This document shows, piece after piece, positions 9,178 to 19,315 of a DNA stretch of 64,000 nucleotides (position 1 is its first letter; every line of letters begins with the position of its first letter). Origin of the DNA: HXMU1420-13 sp034669965 (GTDB lineage: Bacteria; Bacteroidota; Rhodothermia; Balneolales; Balneolaceae). Location: positions 434,001-498,000 of the forward strand of contig JAXMOK010000002.1 of NCBI GenBank assembly GCA_034669965.1, in the 5' to 3' direction. A model generated the notes under the pieces. The model was not told where the DNA came from. It made no database searches and saw only the letters and a list, made by a program, of their open reading frames with translations. Made by a program: the position numbers and the translations under genes.

Positions 9178-11931
9178 TCAATGCGCCTCCAGCCAATTCT
9201 CTCCAACGCCCGATTCCACTATCAACGGAACATCCATTGGAAAGGCATTTTCCATCAAATCGACAATTTTTTCCGGCACTTCATCTAGTTCGCTTTCGTG
9301 GATTTCGAAAATCAATTCATCATGCACCTGAAGTAACATTCGGCTTTTCTTATTGTTGGATAACAACCAATCGTGAATGTGAATCATTGCTAGTTTGATG
9401 ATATCAGCCGCCGTTCCCTGTATCGGCATATTTATGGCCACACGTTCTGCAAAGCCGCGCCGACTCCAATTACTCGAGGTGATATCCGGGATGTACCGCC
9501 GGCGACCGAGTAGTGTTTTTACAAAGCCATGTTCTTTGGCAAAGGCCTGCGTTTCAGAAATGTAGGTTTGGATATTCGGGAATCGACCAAAATATTCTTC
9601 GATCATTTGCTTCCCTTCTTTGTTTTCGATGCCCAGATTCTGAGCCAAACCGTACGCACTTAAGCCATAGGGAATCCCAAAATTCACTTCTTTAGCTTTG
9701 CGCCGATGATCAGCCGTTACTTCATCCAGCGAATCCAGATGAAAGATCTCTTTAGCCGTTCTTGCATGAATATCTTCCCCATTTCGGAACGCCTCAATCA
9801 TGGCTTCATCTTTAGCGATGTGCGCAATCACCCGAAGTTCAACCTGCGAATAATCCGCCGACATAATCTTAAAACCATCCGCCGCAATAAAAGCCTTACG
9901 CGTTTCACGACCACGTTTAGTGCGGATGGGGATATTCTGCAAGTTCGGATTGGAAGAAGCTAATCGGCCCGTCGCAGCCACACTTTGATTGAAATCAGTG
10001 TGAATTCGTCCGGTTTCTTCATTCACCATCGACGGCAATGCATCGATATACGTAGATTTAAGTTTGGCAAGCTGACGATAATCCAATATCAATTGAGGAA
10101 GTTCATACTTCACTGCAAGTCTGCTCAATTCTGCTTCGTTGGTTGAATATTTTCCTGTTTTGGTTTTCTTGCCGGACGGTAGCTCCATCTTTTCAAACAA
10201 AATGACGCCCAACTGCGCCGGAGAATTGATATTAAACTCCTCTCCAGCTTTCTCAAAAATCTGAATCTGCAGTTCTTTCAAATCGGTTTCTAAATCTTTC
10301 GAAAAACCAGCCAACATTTCAGAATCCAGTCGCACTCCCTGATATTCGATATCACCCAACACGCTGATTAATGGAAAATCACAATTTTTTGCGACCTCTA
10401 TCAGCTCATCCTTTTCTAGCTTTTCCTTCAGTATTTGATACAGTTGCAGAGTGATGTCGGCATCTTCGCAAGCGTAAGCGTACACATCATCAGGAGTTAA
10501 ATCCGCCATCGACTTCTGCCCTTTTCCTTTGCCGATCAAATCGGTGATGGGCACAGGTTCGTAGCCCAAATACTTTTTAGCTAGCTCGTCCATTTTGATC
10601 TTCTGATTGGCATCCACCAAATAAGCAGCCACCATCGTATCGAAATAATCGCCTTTTATTTCGATGCCGTGGCGCATCAACATGGTGTAATCGAACTTAA
10701 AATTATGGGCAATTTTTACCATCGATTCTTCTTCCAGCAAGGGTTTTAAGATTTCAATCACCTTTGCCTCGTCTAATCCACCCTCTACATTTACAGGAAT
10801 GTAAGCTGCTTTTCCGGCTTCAATCGAAAAAGAAAAACCAACCAATCCGGCCGAAATCGGATCGGGAGCATCGGTTTCGGTATCAAAACAAAGTGCGTCG
10901 GCTTTTTGATATTCTTTCACCATTTCCTGAACCCGCTCAAGGCTTTGAACGAGCTCGTAGTCTACCTTTTCAGCATCAAAAGATGCCATCTCTTCCGATT
11001 CAGAAATCGAGCCAAATAAATCAACCTGATCGCCGGTGTTCTCAGCAACCGGACCTTCTTCGCCCAAATACTTTCGAGTAAACGTTCGGAATTCCATCTT
11101 TTTAAAGAACAACCCAAGTGCTTTTTTGTCCTCAAATTTCCATTCCATGTTTTCCCATTCCATAGTGTTTGGCACATCCGTTTTGATAGTAACCATAAAC
11201 TTGGCATGCATGGCCTGCTCGGCAAATTGCTGCAAGCCTTCACGCTGACGTTTAGCCGTAATGGTATCTGCTTTCGCAATACATTCTTCGAGCGTGCCAA
11301 ACTTATCAATCAACTTCGGTGCGCCTTTCTTCCCGATGCCGGGAACACCCGGAATATTATCAGCGGTATCGCCAAGAATTGCTAGCACATCAATTACTTT
11401 CTCGGGATACACTCCGAAGTAATCCATCACTCCTTCCCGATCAATGATATCAAAGCCACCCGTCTTGTTGTTCGGCTTCATCATTTTGATATGATCGTGT
11501 ACCAACTGCATAAAATCTTTGTCCGGTGTAACCAGCATCACGTCCACATCTTCGGCATTGGCTTGCATGGCAATGGTCCCGATAATGTCATCGGCTTCGT
11601 AACCGTCTTGCTCGATATTTGGGATTCCCCACGCATCTAACATTTCCTTTATTAATGGGATGCCGGCTCTCAATTCATCCGGTTGTGGCGGCCGTTGCGC
11701 TTTGTAAGCTTCATCGGCTTCATGCCTAAACGTTGGGGCGTGGGTATCCCAGGCAACCGCAATGTGCGTTGGCTTTTCCTCGGCCAACATTTTCTCCAGC
11801 GTATTTGCAAAGCCCAAGATGGGTCCCGTAGCTATTCCTTTGCTGTTTTTAAGGTTTGCATTGATAAATGCGAAATGCGCTCGATAGGCCAGCGCCATTC
11901 CGTCTAACAAAAAAAGCAGTTTCTTTGACAT
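9178..11931 (-). CDS. polA: DNA polymerase I with 5'-3' and 3'-5' exonuclease domains
   Basis: The 917-residue protein has all three Pol I parts. The 5' nuclease (residues 1-290) has DGMALAYRAHFAF, ADDIIGTIA and GDTADNIPGVPGIGKKGA. The proofreading 3'-5' exonuclease (about 330-520) retains ALCFDTETD, HNFKFDYTMLM and YACEDADIT, so its metal-binding acids are intact. The family A polymerase has motif A DYSQVELRVIA, motif B RRKAKEVNFGIPYG and motif C LLQVHDELIFE. Motif B has Phe at the dNTP-selectivity position, as in E. coli. It acts in Okazaki fragment processing and repair. The gene is divergent from the downstream phosphatase gene, with 92 bp between them. Confidence 0.98.
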   Translation of the reverse strand: MSKKLLFLLDGMALAYRAHFAFINANLKNSKGIATGPILGFANTLEKMLAEEKPTHIAVAWDTHAPTFRHEADEAYKAQRPPQPDELRAGIPLIKEMLDAWGIPNIEQDGYEADDIIGTIAMQANAEDVDVMLVTPDKDFMQLVHDHIKMMKPNNKTGGFDIIDREGVMDYFGVYPEKVIDVLAILGDTADNIPGVPGIGKKGAPKLIDKFGTLEECIAKADTITAKRQREGLQQFAEQAMHAKFMVTIKTDVPNTMEWENMEWKFEDKKALGLFFKKMEFRTFTRKYLGEEGPVAENTGDQVDLFGSISESEEMASFDAEKVDYELVQSLERVQEMVKEYQKADALCFDTETDAPDPISAGLVGFSFSIEAGKAAYIPVNVEGGLDEAKVIEILKPLLEEESMVKIAHNFKFDYTMLMRHGIEIKGDYFDTMVAAYLVDANQKIKMDELAKKYLGYEPVPITDLIGKGKGQKSMADLTPDDVYAYACEDADITLQLYQILKEKLEKDELIEVAKNCDFPLISVLGDIEYQGVRLDSEMLAGFSKDLETDLKELQIQIFEKAGEEFNINSPAQLGVILFEKMELPSGKKTKTGKYSTNEAELSRLAVKYELPQLILDYRQLAKLKSTYIDALPSMVNEETGRIHTDFNQSVAATGRLASSNPNLQNIPIRTKRGRETRKAFIAADGFKIMSADYSQVELRVIAHIAKDEAMIEAFRNGEDIHARTAKEIFHLDSLDEVTADHRRKAKEVNFGIPYGLSAYGLAQNLGIENKEGKQMIEEYFGRFPNIQTYISETQAFAKEHGFVKTLLGRRRYIPDITSSNWSRRGFAERVAINMPIQGTAADIIKLAMIHIHDWLLSNNKKSRMLLQVHDELIFEIHESELDEVPEKIVDLMENAFPMDVPLIVESGVGENWLEAH

Positions 11932-12023
11932 GAATTCTTATTTTCCGACGATTATTCGGTGGAAACTAAACTTTTTGCCACTAATTACGAACACGACCCG
12001 GCAACTAAAGTGAATATTATCTT

Positions 12024-13214
12024 TTGAGTTTAAAGAACGAAGCACAGAAGGGTTACGGCACCAAGAAATTCTATCAGGAATACGTCTCCGGCATGAGCCG
12101 CGATCGAATCACCCAAGAATTAACCGCCGATACCGATCGATTGAAACTGCTTTACAAAGAAGCGGTTGAGGATATTGAGCGCCAACAGGGTGCTCAGCTG
12201 CCGGGACACGTTAAATTTATGCGTGTGTTTTCGGACCTTACGCAACGTTTGAATCCAACTCGTCGACTCGCTTTTGGGTTGGGATCGGTAAGTTTTGTAA
12301 TAAGTACTGTTTCAAGCATCTTCGGTTTTAGTGGTATAATTCCTTTTTCAGAATTACTCCTTCCATTCGGATTTCTATCGATGTTTTTTCTACTTCTGGT
12401 CGAATTACTCGAAAAGTCGGATGTGCAAAAAGAGATCGATCTTGCAAGGGATATCCAATTGAGTTTGTTACCGGGCACTTCGCTTAACAAAGAGAATCTG
12501 GAAGTATATTCTTTTGCCCACACTGCCAAAGAAGTTGGTGGCGATTATCTGGATGTGATCGATACCGAAAAAGGCACCTACGTGGTTATTGCGGATGTTA
12601 GTGGGAAAGGACTTTCAGCCGCGCTTTATATGGTTCGGATGCAGGCTTTGGTGAATCTTTTGATTCATAAAGAGCAGCCATCCCCAAAAGATTTATTCCT
12701 GCAATTAAACGACTTCGTTAAAAGTAATTCGAAGGATAAAACCTTTGTTACGGGCTGTGTAGCTTATTTCCCGAATGATAAAGAAGAATTCGAATACGTA
12801 CGTGCCGGGCATAACATCCCGATTTACTACAGCCGCGAGCGCGATACCACCTTCAACTTACGTGCCAATGGTTTTGCTTTGGGGATGACCTCAACAGCTA
12901 TGCTAAGCCAGCATCTCGAAGTTAAACGCTTTCATTTTAAACCCGGCGATTCAGTGCTGCTCTACACCGATGGGCTAAACGAATCTCGCAATGAGCGTGG
13001 CGAGGAATACGGTGAGGAACGCATCGAAAGTTTGATGGAAATCTATGGCTCGCTGCATTCCAAAACTATTGTAAACAAGATACAATCATCTCTGGAAGCG
13101 TTCATTGGTACAGTGCCACCAGCCGATGACGTCACCTTTACATGTATCCATCGCCCGGAGAGAGCCAACGCCAAACAGATTAATGCGGTAACTACCGTAA
13201 AGATTGATAAGTAG
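12024..13214 (+). CDS. SpoIIE-type PP2C serine phosphatase with membrane segments
   Basis: About 396 residues. A hydrophobic hairpin (about 85-130, two helices) precedes a PPM/SpoIIE phosphatase domain. The metal-binding and core motifs are present: EVGGDYLDVI, VIADVSGKGLSAALYM, VRAGHNIPIYY, DSVLLYTDGLNESRNERGEE and DDVTFTCI. Such enzymes often dephosphorylate anti-anti-sigma proteins in partner-switching. No anti-sigma kinase or STAS protein is adjacent, so the partner is unknown. The only start available in the open frame is a TTG (12024); the frame opens at 12009 after an in-frame stop and contains no ATG before residue 24. The start is therefore uncertain. Confidence 0.9.
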   Translation: MSLKNEAQKGYGTKKFYQEYVSGMSRDRITQELTADTDRLKLLYKEAVEDIERQQGAQLPGHVKFMRVFSDLTQRLNPTRRLAFGLGSVSFVISTVSSIFGFSGIIPFSELLLPFGFLSMFFLLLVELLEKSDVQKEIDLARDIQLSLLPGTSLNKENLEVYSFAHTAKEVGGDYLDVIDTEKGTYVVIADVSGKGLSAALYMVRMQALVNLLIHKEQPSPKDLFLQLNDFVKSNSKDKTFVTGCVAYFPNDKEEFEYVRAGHNIPIYYSRERDTTFNLRANGFALGMTSTAMLSQHLEVKRFHFKPGDSVLLYTDGLNESRNERGEEYGEERIESLMEIYGSLHSKTIVNKIQSSLEAFIGTVPPADDVTFTCIHRPERANAKQINAVTTVKIDK

Positions 13215-13244
13215 GGCTTGCCAAACTGAAGGTTTCTCCAGAAA

Positions 13245-14732
13245 ATGAATAAATACGCTAAGGTTATTCTCCCTTTTCTTGGAGTTAAACTTATCATCCA
13301 ACTGTTTGGCAATCGAAATTATGGCTTTCATCGCGATGAACTGCTGCACTTATCTGTCGGCGAGCATTTAGATTGGGGCTTTTTTGAGTTCCCTCCTTTC
13401 ATTGGATTTATCGGTTGGTTGTCGGGATTGCTTTTTGAGCACTCTTTATGGGGAGTTCGCCTATTCCCCACTATTGCCGGATGCCTAATTCTTTTATTGA
13501 CCTTTTTAATCGTAATTGAACTCGGCGGCAAAAAACGTGCATTAATTTTAGCCGGCGTATTTGTTTTAGCCTTTGTTCCCTTTTATCGAAATCACACCTT
13601 ATTTCAGCCTGTAGCATTCGACCAACTTTTTTGGATAGCTGGTTTTTACGCTCTTATTAAATATCACACGTATTCAAATCCTAAGTTTTTAATTTTGCTG
13701 GGGGTAATCTCCGGTTTAGGTTTGATGAATAAATACACGATGTTGATTTGGGGAGCAGGAGTTGCTATCGGTCTCATCTTCTATACCAAAGAAAAAATAT
13801 ATAGAAACAAATGGTTATACATTTCGGGAATAATCGCGTTTCTGATCTTCTTACCTAACATAATCTGGCAGTTTGCTAACGATCTCCCTCTGCTTGATCA
13901 CATGAAAGAGTTGAATGATTCACAGCTTGATGAGCAAACCCCTTTTGATTTCATATTTGGGTTGATTGAAATTCCCGCCTCATTTTTTGCAATAATTATT
14001 TCAGCTTGGGCATTTTCAGGGAATGATGCTCTGAAACCTTTTCGATACATTGGCATTTCTGTTCTTGCCATCTTTTTGATGATGTGGTTCTTAAGTGCGA
14101 AGTCGTATTACTTCTATGCAGCCTTCCCAGTTCTCTTTGCTGTTGCGTCTGTTCAATTGGAAAATTGGATAGAATCATCTAACTGGAAAGTAATAGTGGT
14201 TACAGGATTTTTATTACTTCCTATGATTCCTTACGTCCCAAAGATGACTCCGATTTTACCCATCGAAACCTTCACAAGCTTGTACGACATCGAAAAAAGT
14301 GATACTCATTATGAGTTAACAGGCGATTATGCAGATATGTTTGGGTGGGAAGAACAGGTTGAAATCGTGGATAGTTTGTATAGAAGTTTCCCAGAAGATG
14401 TAAGAACAAACATTGTTATTTGGGCCGAGAATTATGGAGAAGCCGGAGCTATTCACATTCTTGGTGACAAATATGGCTAACCTGATCCCATTAGCCGCCA
14501 CGGTAGTTTTTGGGCATGGGGATATCAAAACCCAAATGCTGAATATTGGATTAGCTTAGGAAATGAAGCCGGATCGGTGAATTATATATTCAATAATTGT
14601 ACGTTGATAAGAACTATTGATCATCCTTACGCCATTGGAGAAGAACGTGGAATTCCGCTCTATGTATGTTCTGATCCTAAAATGCCCATACAAAAATGGT
14701 GGGCCGATTACCGACCCTATATTTTTGATTAA
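13245..14732 (+). pseudogene. GT39/ArnT-like membrane glycosyltransferase interrupted by one in-frame TAA
   Basis: The first 411 codons encode a multi-helix membrane protein of the PMT/ArnT glycosyltransferase type, with an N-terminal HRDELLHLSVGEHLDWGFFE segment, the Asp-Glu pair expected in the first periplasmic loop, and many transmembrane segments. Frame continues perfectly past the TAA at 14478-14480 for 83 more residues (PDPISRHGSFWAWGYQNP.., ..KWWADYRPYIFD). It ends at a TAA whose last four bases (14729-14732) overlap the transketolase stop. A single point change such as TTA to TAA would explain the break. The protein would be 495 residues when whole. A sequencing error, or a still functional truncated protein, cannot be excluded. 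Confidence 0.8.
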
Positions 14733-16720
14733 CCCTGAGCAGCTTCTACTATTTTCTCAACGGTGATGCCGAAATGCTCGTACAATTCCTCATATGGAGC
14801 TGATTCTCCAAAGGTATCGATACCGATCATTTTACCTTCTGTACCGATGTAACGCTCCCAGCCGAACGAGGAACCTGCTTCAACAGCAACCCGGCGTGTA
14901 ACTTCCGATGGCAACACAGATTCGCGATATTCCAGCGGCTGCTCTGCAAAAAGTTCCCAACTTGGCATACTAACTACACGAGCATCGATGCCTTTAGCTT
15001 TCAATTGCTGCTGCGCTTCTACAGCTAGATACAACTCAGAACCGGTTCCGATCAAAATTGCATCCGGATATTCTTTATCGCTGTCTACTAAAGTGTATGC
15101 CCCATTCTCAGAGAGTGATGCCGCATTTTCAGCTGTTCGGGCAAAAGTTGGCAGATTTTGACGAGTAAGCACCAAGATGGTAGGTCCCGATTGATTTTCA
15201 AGCGCCGTTTTCCAAGCGTAAGCCACTTCATTTGCATCGCCGGGGCGTAGCACTAAAACGTTAGGCATCGCGCGTAAGCTGGCTAAATGCTCCACCGGTT
15301 GATGTGTTGGGCCATCTTCACCCAAACCAATGCTATCGTGCGTCATTACAAAGATCGATGGAACCTGCATCAGCGCGGCTAATCGAATTGCTGGGCGACA
15401 ATAATCGGTGAACACAAAGAACGTACCACCAAATGGAATTACACCATCGTGCAAGGCCATTCCGTTCATGGCTGCAGCCATCGCATGCTCTCTTACCCCA
15501 TAATGTGTGTTTCGTCCGGCATAATTCTCTGCATTAAATACTCCTTCGCCTGAAAGATTTGTCTTCACACTACCTTCAAGATCTGCAGAACCACCTAACA
15601 TATTAGGAACCGCATCTTTCAACGCGTTTAGAACTTTTCCAGATGAAGCACGAGTTGCTAACCCTTTTGCATCGGCTTCAAATACCGGTAATAATTCTTC
15701 TAAGTTTTCCGGTAACTCTCTACTTAACCAACGAACCAACTCCAAGGCTTCGTCGTTGTGTTCCGTAGCAAATGCTTCGAAAAGTGAATTCCACTCGTTT
15801 TCTCTAGAATCTCCCAGATTAACCTGTTTTCTGAACTCAGTCATAGCCTCTTCGGGAATGAAGAAATTTTTCTCCGGGTCCCAACCATAGGCCTCTTTGG
15901 TGATTTTAATCTCATCATCGCCAAGTGGTGAGCCGTGAGAACCGGCTGTGTCTTGCTTATTCGGGCTGCCGTAACCAATATGACTTTTACAAATTACGAT
16001 AGAAGGCAATTCTGATTTTTGCGCATTCTCGATGGCTTTTGCAATTTGAGCATGATCGTGTCCATCGATTTCCTGTACATCCCATCCATAGGCATCAAAT
16101 CGCTTGGCAACATCTTCGGTAAAAGCTAAATCGGTAGAACCATCAATCGAGATAGAATTCGAATCGTATAGATAAATCAGCTTTCCAAGTTTGAGGTGAC
16201 CTGCTAAAGACGCAGATTCATGCGAAATACCTTCCATCAAATCGCCATCACTTACAATTGCATACGTATAATGATCGATTAAATTAAATTTATCGGTATT
16301 AAATTTTGAGGCAAGAAATCGTTCGGCTATCGCCATGCCTATACCGGTTGCAAAACCTTGGCCAAGCGGTCCTGTGGTCATTTCTACGCCAGGAGTCATT
16401 CCGTATTCTGGATGACCGGGGGTAATACTTCCCATCTTTCGGAAATTTTTAATCTCCCCTAAACTTACTTCGTACCCTGTTAAATGGAGCAAGCTGTAAA
16501 TCAACATTGAGCCGTGCCCTGCAGATAAGATAAATCGATCGCGGTTTGCCCAATCAGGATTGTTTGGGTTGTGTTTCAGAAACTTAGTCCAAAGAACATA
16601 AGCAACATCTGCCATACCCATAGGCATGCCCGGGTGACCTGAATTTGCTTTTTGAACCGCATCCATAGAAAGAGTTCGGATGGTATCTGCACATAATTTA
16701 TCGAGCGAAGAATTGGACAT
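14729..16720 (-). CDS. tkt: Transketolase
   Basis: 663 residues, the same length as E. coli TktA, when started at the ATG at 16720 (MSNSSLDKLCADTIRTLSMD). TPP-binding and catalytic segments are clear: NSGHPGMPMGMADVAYVLW, GPLGQGFATGIGMAIAER, SDGDLMEGISHESASLAGHL, and the pyrimidine-domain GVREHAMAAAMNGMALHDG and HDSIGLGEDGPTHQPVEHL. It shuttles two-carbon units in the pentose phosphate pathway. An in-frame ATG at 16813 is rejected because it lies directly against the upstream gene's terminator and adds a 31-residue extension unlike the family. The stop overlaps the convergent GT39 remnant by 4 bp. Confidence 0.96.
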   Translation of the reverse strand: MSNSSLDKLCADTIRTLSMDAVQKANSGHPGMPMGMADVAYVLWTKFLKHNPNNPDWANRDRFILSAGHGSMLIYSLLHLTGYEVSLGEIKNFRKMGSITPGHPEYGMTPGVEMTTGPLGQGFATGIGMAIAERFLASKFNTDKFNLIDHYTYAIVSDGDLMEGISHESASLAGHLKLGKLIYLYDSNSISIDGSTDLAFTEDVAKRFDAYGWDVQEIDGHDHAQIAKAIENAQKSELPSIVICKSHIGYGSPNKQDTAGSHGSPLGDDEIKITKEAYGWDPEKNFFIPEEAMTEFRKQVNLGDSRENEWNSLFEAFATEHNDEALELVRWLSRELPENLEELLPVFEADAKGLATRASSGKVLNALKDAVPNMLGGSADLEGSVKTNLSGEGVFNAENYAGRNTHYGVREHAMAAAMNGMALHDGVIPFGGTFFVFTDYCRPAIRLAALMQVPSIFVMTHDSIGLGEDGPTHQPVEHLASLRAMPNVLVLRPGDANEVAYAWKTALENQSGPTILVLTRQNLPTFARTAENAASLSENGAYTLVDSDKEYPDAILIGTGSELYLAVEAQQQLKAKGIDARVVSMPSWELFAEQPLEYRESVLPSEVTRRVAVEAGSSFGWERYIGTEGKMIGIDTFGESAPYEELYEHFGITVEKIVEAAQG

Positions 16721-16813
16721 AAGTACTGAAAGAATTGAGATGATAATTTTTTTGCGCCCGAAGATAGGCATTGTAGCATTTACATTAAATGCAGCTTTAA
16801 CATTTTCGAACAT

Positions 16814-16849
16814 AAAAAAAGCTCTGAATCATTGACTCAGAGCTTTTTA
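16814..16849 (-). terminator. Intrinsic terminator after the TPR gene (A/T tracts on both sides)
   Basis: GCTCTGA (16821-16827) pairs perfectly with TCAGAGC (16837-16843) around a 9-base loop. A flanking A tract pairs with a T tract on the other side. On the minus strand it follows the TPR gene stop by 16 bp and ends in a T run. It separates that gene from transketolase. Confidence 0.85.
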
Positions 16850-16864
16850 AATAATTAAAATGAA

Positions 16865-17863
16865 TTAGTTCGTGCTTTCACACTTTAATTCGAATTCCAT
16901 TTTGTGCTCAGATGGAGCTTTAAAAGAACCGTAGCTTGCATTGGTAAAAGCTTCACAAGCCTGTGCTTTATTGCCTTTACTTTGTTGTGCAAAACCAAGC
17001 TCGAAGTAGATTTTGGCTTTATCAGTTGCTCCACCTTGCTCAAATTCGATAGCACTGGTAGCGAAATCGATAGCATTGTTGTAGTTGCCTTGCTTATTCG
17101 ATGCTTCAGCTAAACGATAGTAAGAATCTGAAGACTCCGGATTGTAAGTAAGTGAACTCTGCAACAACTCAATGGCGCTGGATAAACGATTATTTTCGAT
17201 GGATTTTGCACCACGAAATAAAAGCTCGGCATGGGCTGAATTAGTAGCCTGACGAACAACTGCATTGTCATTTACTTGACTTCCGATATTGATCGCACGA
17301 TCAAACCAGCTCATAATCGTTTCAACTTCACTTTCTAGCTTTTTAGCAACTAAACCTTTTTGGTAGTACGCCTTAGCATAGTTAGAGTTGATTTGAATTG
17401 CTGCATCTAATTCAGCATCAGCGCCGGTAAAATCTTCTTGTTTGAAAAGCATGGTTGCTTTTTGGTAATGCAACTGTGCTAAAACACCGCGCGAACGGTT
17501 GCTGATATCGCTATCACCATATTCAGATCCCATTGCTTGCGACTCTTCGAAAAGCGCAATTACGTTATCTAAGCCGGAAACACTTGGCGAACTTCTGAAC
17601 GCCTGGAAAGCAGTTGCTGCTTTTTGATAAAATAGTTTTGGGATATAATTTTTAGAACGAGTTACAATATCTGCGTTACCAACAGCTTCACCCAACTCAA
17701 TAGCCTCGCCGAATTTGTTGATGGCTGCATCATAGTCTTTGCTTTGTGCAAGCTCTTGCGCCTCATTATATGCATTAATTGCATCTGCCTCTTCTTGTGC
17801 GAATGCCACTGTTGAGGCCATGGCGATAATTGCTGTTAAAAATATACTCTTAAATAGCTTCAT
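16865..17863 (-). CDS. Secreted TPR-repeat protein
   Basis: 332 residues from the ATG at 17863, giving a clean signal peptide (MKLFKSIFLTAIIAMASTVAFA, cut before QEE). An in-frame ATG 26 codons upstream adds a basic stretch without purpose. The mature part is built of tetratricopeptide-like helices: KDYDAAINKFGEAIELGE, ADAELDAAIQINSNYAKAYY, LLQSSLTYNPESSDSYYRLA and NYNNAIDFATSAIEFEQ. TPR proteins act as scaffolds; the partner is not shown by context. The gene is monocistronic, ending in the hairpin terminator at 16814-16849. Confidence 0.85.
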   Translation of the reverse strand: MKLFKSIFLTAIIAMASTVAFAQEEADAINAYNEAQELAQSKDYDAAINKFGEAIELGEAVGNADIVTRSKNYIPKLFYQKAATAFQAFRSSPSVSGLDNVIALFEESQAMGSEYGDSDISNRSRGVLAQLHYQKATMLFKQEDFTGADAELDAAIQINSNYAKAYYQKGLVAKKLESEVETIMSWFDRAINIGSQVNDNAVVRQATNSAHAELLFRGAKSIENNRLSSAIELLQSSLTYNPESSDSYYRLAEASNKQGNYNNAIDFATSAIEFEQGGATDKAKIYFELGFAQQSKGNKAQACEAFTNASYGSFKAPSEHKMEFELKCESTN

Positions 17864-17992
17864 TTGATTAACTTTGTTAGTTCGGTTCAGACAAGTAGGT
17901 AATTTACTGAAAAATCTCCCTCCTTTTAAAGTCTTAAACACACTTATATTTTATTTTATTGTAGGAGCTTCAAATAGTTACTAATTCTTAAT

Positions 17993-18700
17993 CTAGAAAT
18001 AGAAATTTGGCTCGGGTTCCTCGTGTGAGTAAAAATCAGTTATTATTTTCACCCCTTCTTCACAGCTATCTGTAACGTGAAAAAGATCGGTATCGTGTTC
18101 AGAAATTGTGCCCCATTCTTTCATTGAGGTATTCATCCAGTCCACCAAACCTTGCCAATAACTGCTACCAAATAAGATTATTGGGATTTTTGAAATTTTC
18201 TGTGTTTGAACTAACGTCAGGCTTTCGAAGAGCTCATCCAACGTTCCAAACCCACCGGGAAATACAACTAGAGCTTGCGAATATTTCACAAACATTACCT
18301 TTCGAACAAAAAAGTAGTTAAAATTTATGGAGTAATTGGGATGAACAAAACTATTCAAACCTTGTTCAAAAGGTAATTCTATGCCTACACCAACCGATTT
18401 CCCTTCAGCATCAAAAGCACCTTTGTTGGCTGCTTCCATAATTCCGGGACCTCCACCAGTTATCACCCCAAAACCTTTATGCGATAACTGCGCAGCAAAC
18501 TCAGTAGCTAATATATAGTATTCATTGTCGGAATTTGTACGTGCTGAACCAAAAATGGAAACACAAGGACCTACTCGAAAAAGCTTATCATAGCCTTCAA
18601 CAAATTCGCCCATTATTTTAAATACACTCCAGATGTCGGCATCGTAACCAGATCTGTACATATTTGGAGAGCCGTTTTCGTCTTTAAATTTAAAATCCAT
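17993..18700 (-). CDS. LOG-family (TIGR00730) nucleotide nucleosidase-like protein
   Basis: 235 residues with the two hallmark motifs of the LOG/YgdH group: ITGGGPGIMEAANKGA and VVFPGGFGTLDELFE. The PGGxGTxxE element binds nucleotide and carries the catalytic Glu. Characterised relatives hydrolyse AMP or cytokinin riboside monophosphates to free base and ribose 5-phosphate; which substrate applies here is unknown. It lies 3 bp downstream of the DUF5683 gene on the same strand and is the last gene of the parA-parB-DUF5683 run. Confidence 0.92.
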   Translation of the reverse strand: MDFKFKDENGSPNMYRSGYDADIWSVFKIMGEFVEGYDKLFRVGPCVSIFGSARTNSDNEYYILATEFAAQLSHKGFGVITGGGPGIMEAANKGAFDAEGKSVGVGIELPFEQGLNSFVHPNYSINFNYFFVRKVMFVKYSQALVVFPGGFGTLDELFESLTLVQTQKISKIPIILFGSSYWQGLVDWMNTSMKEWGTISEHDTDLFHVTDSCEEGVKIITDFYSHEEPEPNFYF

Positions 18701-18703
18701 AAT

Positions 18704-19315
18704 CTATTTTATTGATAAGGTGAACGACAACACTGGAATTATTTCTTTGGATGAAAGATAATCAGTACCAGACTCTAGTTTGATTCTAGGTGCCAAACTC
18801 AAGTCATCAGATACATCAAAAGGGCGTAAATGCGCATACACATAGGCATCTACCACATTTAACAAATAAGCCAGCCCGATTGTAACGTAAATAAAATCTC
18901 TTCGATTTCGCAGAAAATCCCGTTGGCTTCGAATACTTGAGCTATTCTGACCTTCTAAATACGTCGGAGTTGGACCAAACCGAAAATCCTGATTCTCGTT
19001 GGTTGCATTATAATAGGCCGCTCTGTAGTCGTGATAATCTTTGGTGAGCGTAATGCTGTAATAAGTCAAACCACCTATCAACCCATAAACAATGGGGACT
19101 TTCCAGATCTGTTTGTTGGTTACTTGTCCCCAACCGGGTAAAATAAGCGAACGCCTTAAAACAGCCTTCGGATCAGGATATTCTTCTACATTAACGCTTT
19201 GAGTTATCGAAAATCTTTCGGGTGAAAAATCTGCAAAGTTTAAAGTTCTCTGTGCCTCTACAGGTTCGGCAAAAACAACCACTAAAAACAGGATAGATAG
19301 ATTAAATCGAATCAA
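18704..19315 (-). CDS. DUF5683 membrane protein
   Basis: A protein of about 204 residues with signal peptide RFNLSILFLVVVFAEPVEA, then the DUF5683 core: VLRRSLILPGWGQVTNKQIW, a hydrophobic pair (VPIVYGLIGGLTYYSITL and YVTIGLAYLLNVVDAYVYAHL), and a short C-terminal tail. Genes of this family are regularly found directly after parB in Bacteroidota-like genomes, as here; the function is unknown. The start is uncertain. An ATG at 19375 would overlap parB by 74 bp, whereas a TTG at 19315 gives a compact signal peptide and a 14-bp overlap. I prefer the TTG. Confidence 0.8.
   Translation of the reverse strand: MIRFNLSILFLVVVFAEPVEAQRTLNFADFSPERFSITQSVNVEEYPDPKAVLRRSLILPGWGQVTNKQIWKVPIVYGLIGGLTYYSITLTKDYHDYRAAYYNATNENQDFRFGPTPTYLEGQNSSSIRSQRDFLRNRRDFIYVTIGLAYLLNVVDAYVYAHLRPFDVSDDLSLAPRIKLESGTDYLSSKEIIPVLSFTLSIK

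Noticed and set aside
14729..16813. Transketolase starting at 16813
   Set aside because: The extension begins right at the upstream gene's terminator and makes the protein longer than the family; the ATG at 16720 gives 663 residues.
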